Below are positions 20,436 to 22,295 of a DNA stretch of 22,295 bases, one piece after another (position 1 is the stretch's first letter; each line of letters begins with the position of its first letter). The position numbers and the translations under genes are program-made. This stretch comes from a virus. The stretch spans positions 1-22,295 of the IMG/VR virus record IMGVR_UViG_3300022752_000430; one strand, given 5' to 3'. Under the pieces are notes generated by a model, which saw nothing but the letters and a program-made list of their open reading frames with translations, made no database searches and had not been told where the DNA came from.

Positions 20436-21498
20436 GTTTTGCCTTTCTCAGATCTCGGTCGCAGAACAATGGATATGCCTTGGTCACCTCGTTGCGTCCG
20501 TGGTCGATCACGAACGCGGCCTGGCACGGCGGCTCGTAGTTGGCCTTGATGCGGATAGCGTAGGCACTGTGTCCAATCACGCTGCCGTTCGTGACGTAGC
20601 GACCGCTGCGGCCCCACGAGAACTGATGCCAGTGACCGATGCACGTCAGGTCTGCCCGCGTGGTCGAGTCCCACGCGGCGATAGCCTTGTTGAGCGGGAC
20701 ATGAATCCCGCCGATGCCACCCTGGTAGCGAATCGCATGACCGTGGCAGAACCGCACACGGAACCCGTCGAGTTCCACGTAGTTCAGATGCCCTTCACTG
20801 ACGAGCCAGCGGACGTTCTTCCGCTTCTCCTCTGCCTGCATCGTGAGATACAGGTCATGTTCGTAGCTGGTGTCGGCTTCGTTGGTGCGAAGTTTCTCCG
20901 TGGTGCGACCATGATTTCCGCAAGAAGTCGCCACCACGATTTCTTTCGCATGCTCGCTCGCTTGGTCGATGAACGTGCGGAGCCGAGAGCCAATCCACCT
21001 CTTCGCCGCCAGCGGATGCAGGGCGTTCTCTTCGGCGAGTTCCGGGTGGATCATGCCGCTGATGAGGTCGCCGCCGAGCCAGATGCACACGCGGTCGATC
21101 CGGCACAGTTGCCGCTCGTGCTCGAGCATGGCGAAGAACCGCGACCACAACTCATTGAGCCGCTGTTCGCAGATGTCGAGGCTGTATTCGTTGAGCCCGT
21201 TGACTGTCTCGGGCCGCACCGTCTCTTCGCAGTGAATGTCACTGAGCAGCACGACCATCGTCGCGGCATGCCTGGAACCCTTGACACTACTGGTCAAGGG
21301 CTTGGCAGGCTCGATGCCCTTGAGGCTCACGAGCGAGTCCGCACGCTCACGCTGGCGGTCGATCTCGCCCAGAGCCGCCTTATACCTGTTTCGATATGAC
21401 GCCAACTCCGACCGCAGCCTTGCCAGTTCGGCGTCGGCGGCAAGCTGCGATGCGTCGGCCACCGCAGCATCGATCTCGGTCAGCTTTGAGCGAGCCAT
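20419..21498 (-). CDS. Calcineurin-like metallophosphoesterase
   Basis: A 359-residue protein starting MARSKLTEID. GGGGGTGG lies about 5 nt upstream; an in-frame ATG at 21663 lies inside the upstream gene and is rejected. Residues about 10-60 are probably coiled coil. The metal-binding set follows: LLSDIHCEE (D87, H89), GGDLISG (D144), CGNHGR (N195, H196), CHGHAIRY (H252, H254) and IGHWHQF (H289, H291). This is the phage metallophosphoesterase type related to nucleases of the Mre11/SbcD superfamily. It may process DNA ends or cyclic nucleotides; the substrate is unknown. Confidence 0.87.
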   Translation of the reverse strand: MARSKLTEIDAAVADASQLAADAELARLRSELASYRNRYKAALGEIDRQRERADSLVSLKGIEPAKPLTSSVKGSRHAATMVVLLSDIHCEETVRPETVNGLNEYSLDICEQRLNELWSRFFAMLEHERQLCRIDRVCIWLGGDLISGMIHPELAEENALHPLAAKRWIGSRLRTFIDQASEHAKEIVVATSCGNHGRTTEKLRTNEADTSYEHDLYLTMQAEEKRKNVRWLVSEGHLNYVELDGFRVRFCHGHAIRYQGGIGGIHVPLNKAIAAWDSTTRADLTCIGHWHQFSWGRSGRYVTNGSVIGHSAYAIRIKANYEPPCQAAFVIDHGRNEVTKAYPLFCDRDLRKAKHDRDS

Positions 21499-21740
21499 TC
21501 CGCCACCCCCTTTCGGCTGCAGATTCGCCAATTGCGTTTCTCGGCGTAGTCGATCAGGACGGATGCGAGCGAATACTTCGGAATGTTGTATCCGCCGGCA
21601 TGGAACTTCTCGCGGGCCGCCAGCAGCGTCGCCTTCGCGTCCTCTGGCAGAGCGTCGAACCACGTTCGAGGCTTCAGTGATACGGCGGTCGCCGCCACTG
21701 CGGAGTCGATCTCGTCAAGCAGGCCTGTTGCCTTTGGCAT
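21480..21740 (-). CDS. Small helical protein, possible DNA-binding
   Basis: An 86-residue protein starting MPKATGLLDEID. CGAAAGGAG lies about 6 nt upstream of this ATG; it is 2 nt after the metallopeptidase stop. The C-terminal part IPKYSLASVLIDYAEKRNWRICSRKGVAEWL is HTH-like (two helices and a turn), preceded by PRTWFDALPEDAKATLLAARE. It overlaps the phosphoesterase gene by 19 nt. A small terminase or regulator is possible, but nothing specific is visible. Confidence 0.65.
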   Translation of the reverse strand: MPKATGLLDEIDSAVAATAVSLKPRTWFDALPEDAKATLLAAREKFHAGGYNIPKYSLASVLIDYAEKRNWRICSRKGVAEWLAQS

Positions 21741-21742
21741 GG

Positions 21743-22039
21743 TCACTCCTTTCGTCGCCACCCGAGACCCCAGAGCAGGCGGGCCAGATCCCGAGCGTGC
21801 TGCGAAACGACCGTCTCGTCGTAGGACGGATTCAAGGCGTGATACGCCTCGTGGATCAGCAGTTCGAGGGCGGCCCGGTTCGCCTTCTTGTACGTGCCCT
21901 CGTCAATCAGAATCCGCTCGTTGACGTTTGGGTTCCGCTCGTCCTTCAGGAACGTCCAGCCGATTGCCGAGCCACGCAGTCGCGTGAAACGAATCAACCA
22001 GCGTTTGCCGGCGAGCGTGTAAGCGTGATCCTCTGGCAC
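21743..22039 (-). CDS. Small HExxH metallopeptidase-like protein
   Basis: About 98 residues. AAAGGG lies directly against the ATG at 22045 but 6 nt before the GTG at 22039, so GTG is preferred. The zinc motif HEAYH is in LLIHEAYHALNPSYDE at about residues 62-77. A downstream Asp/His region (SQHARDLARLL) could supply a third ligand. The N-terminal half has beta strands (KRWLIRFTRL and IGWTFLKDE). This looks like a minimal SprT or gluzincin-type domain found in phage genomes. Function unknown. Confidence 0.7.
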   Translation of the reverse strand: MPEDHAYTLAGKRWLIRFTRLRGSAIGWTFLKDERNPNVNERILIDEGTYKKANRAALELLIHEAYHALNPSYDETVVSQHARDLARLLWGLGWRRKE

Positions 22040-22074
22040 GGGCATCCCTTTCGCCCGTCACCGTACGCGGGGTG

Positions 22075-22295
22075 TCAACTCTTCGGCGTCTCTTTGCCCC
22101 ACTTCCCGACCGGGCACTCCGAGTCTGCCCACGAGAGCTTCGACACGTACTGCTTCGCCCGCACGATTGGGCAGCCGCACTTCTGGCAGGCGTTGTCCCT
22201 GAAGAACTCGCACGCCTGGCAGATGTCGTGCCGGCGGATAATCTCCTCGTCGCTCGCCATCGGCATCCCGGCGGCGACGTGCTTGGCAGAGGCGA
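22075..22295 (-). CDS. Cys-rich zinc-ribbon phage protein (DUF6171-like), 5' end outside the window
   Basis: The coding frame is open through the right edge, so the protein is partial. In-frame residues before the first internal ATG (ASAKHVAAG) fit the family pattern of a helix ahead of the zinc ribbon, so the true start is probably beyond 22295. Cys pairs: CQACEFF, CQKCGCP and ECPVGKW, making a four-Cys zinc site. These short proteins occur near phage structural or metabolic genes, and their role is not known. Confidence 0.75.
   Translation of the reverse strand, partial: ASAKHVAAGMPMASDEEIIRRHDICQACEFFRDNACQKCGCPIVRAKQYVSKLSWADSECPVGKWGKETPKS

Noticed and set aside
1-22295. CRISPR arrays, tRNA and rRNA genes, insertion sequences
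   Set aside because: No regularly spaced long repeats, no cloverleaf-like segments and no transposase were found on reading both strands.

Overview
The window reads as part of a temperate tailed-phage genome or integrated prophage. It is GC-rich: 39 of 60 bases counted at 8161-8220 are G or C. It holds a tyrosine recombinase beside a divergent excisionase-like gene, a full replication and recombination set, phage-type small genes (RusA, DUF6378, HNH, RecT) and a probable lysis or surface cluster. No terminase, portal, capsid or tail gene was recognised, so structural genes must lie outside. The host cannot be fixed from sequence alone. A planctomycete-like host is a guess, based on GC content and the style of several small proteins.

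All protein genes but one are on the minus strand, so the window is best read from right to left. Many junctions are ATGA or GTGA overlaps, which points to long, translationally coupled operons. Region A (22.3-19.4 kb): zinc-ribbon protein, HExxH mini-metallopeptidase, small basic protein, metallophosphoesterase, DUF6378 protein, single-span membrane peptide and an Ig/Fn3-like protein. Region B (19.4-16.2 kb): the integrase, the only plus-strand gene, runs into region A and away from a winged-helix Xis-like gene. Several sigma70-like promoters lie here, two of them near-duplicates placed for leaderless transcription. A stand-alone primase-polymerase domain follows. Region C (16.2-6.3 kb): HTH protein, RecT annealing protein, SNF2 helicase coupled to a DNA methyltransferase, two small DNA-binding proteins, an AT-richer unknown gene, a probable replication initiator carrying iteron-like repeats, a LexA DNA-binding domain, an HNH nuclease, a beta sliding clamp, an HTH protein, an exported protein and RusA. 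Region D (6.3-3.4 kb): a coupled cassette of one SAM methyltransferase and three GT-A-type glycosyltransferases. Region E (3.4-0 kb): a second HTH protein similar to the one in region C, small proteins, several membrane proteins, a papain-like cysteine peptidase and a small exported Cys-rich protein.

The simplest model is as follows. Divergent promoters near 18.2-18.4 kb set the choice between lysogeny and excision. A long leftward early transcript expresses replication proteins that act at an origin inside the initiator gene. The phage supplies its own clamp, primase-polymerase, annealing protein and resolvase, and presumably uses the host polymerase. The glycosyltransferase block modifies a surface or virion glycan, and the left end may serve lysis. 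The most unusual features are the 10-bp-phased repeats plus palindromes inside the initiator gene, the duplicated leaderless promoters, the SNF2-methyltransferase pair and the paralogous HTH proteins.
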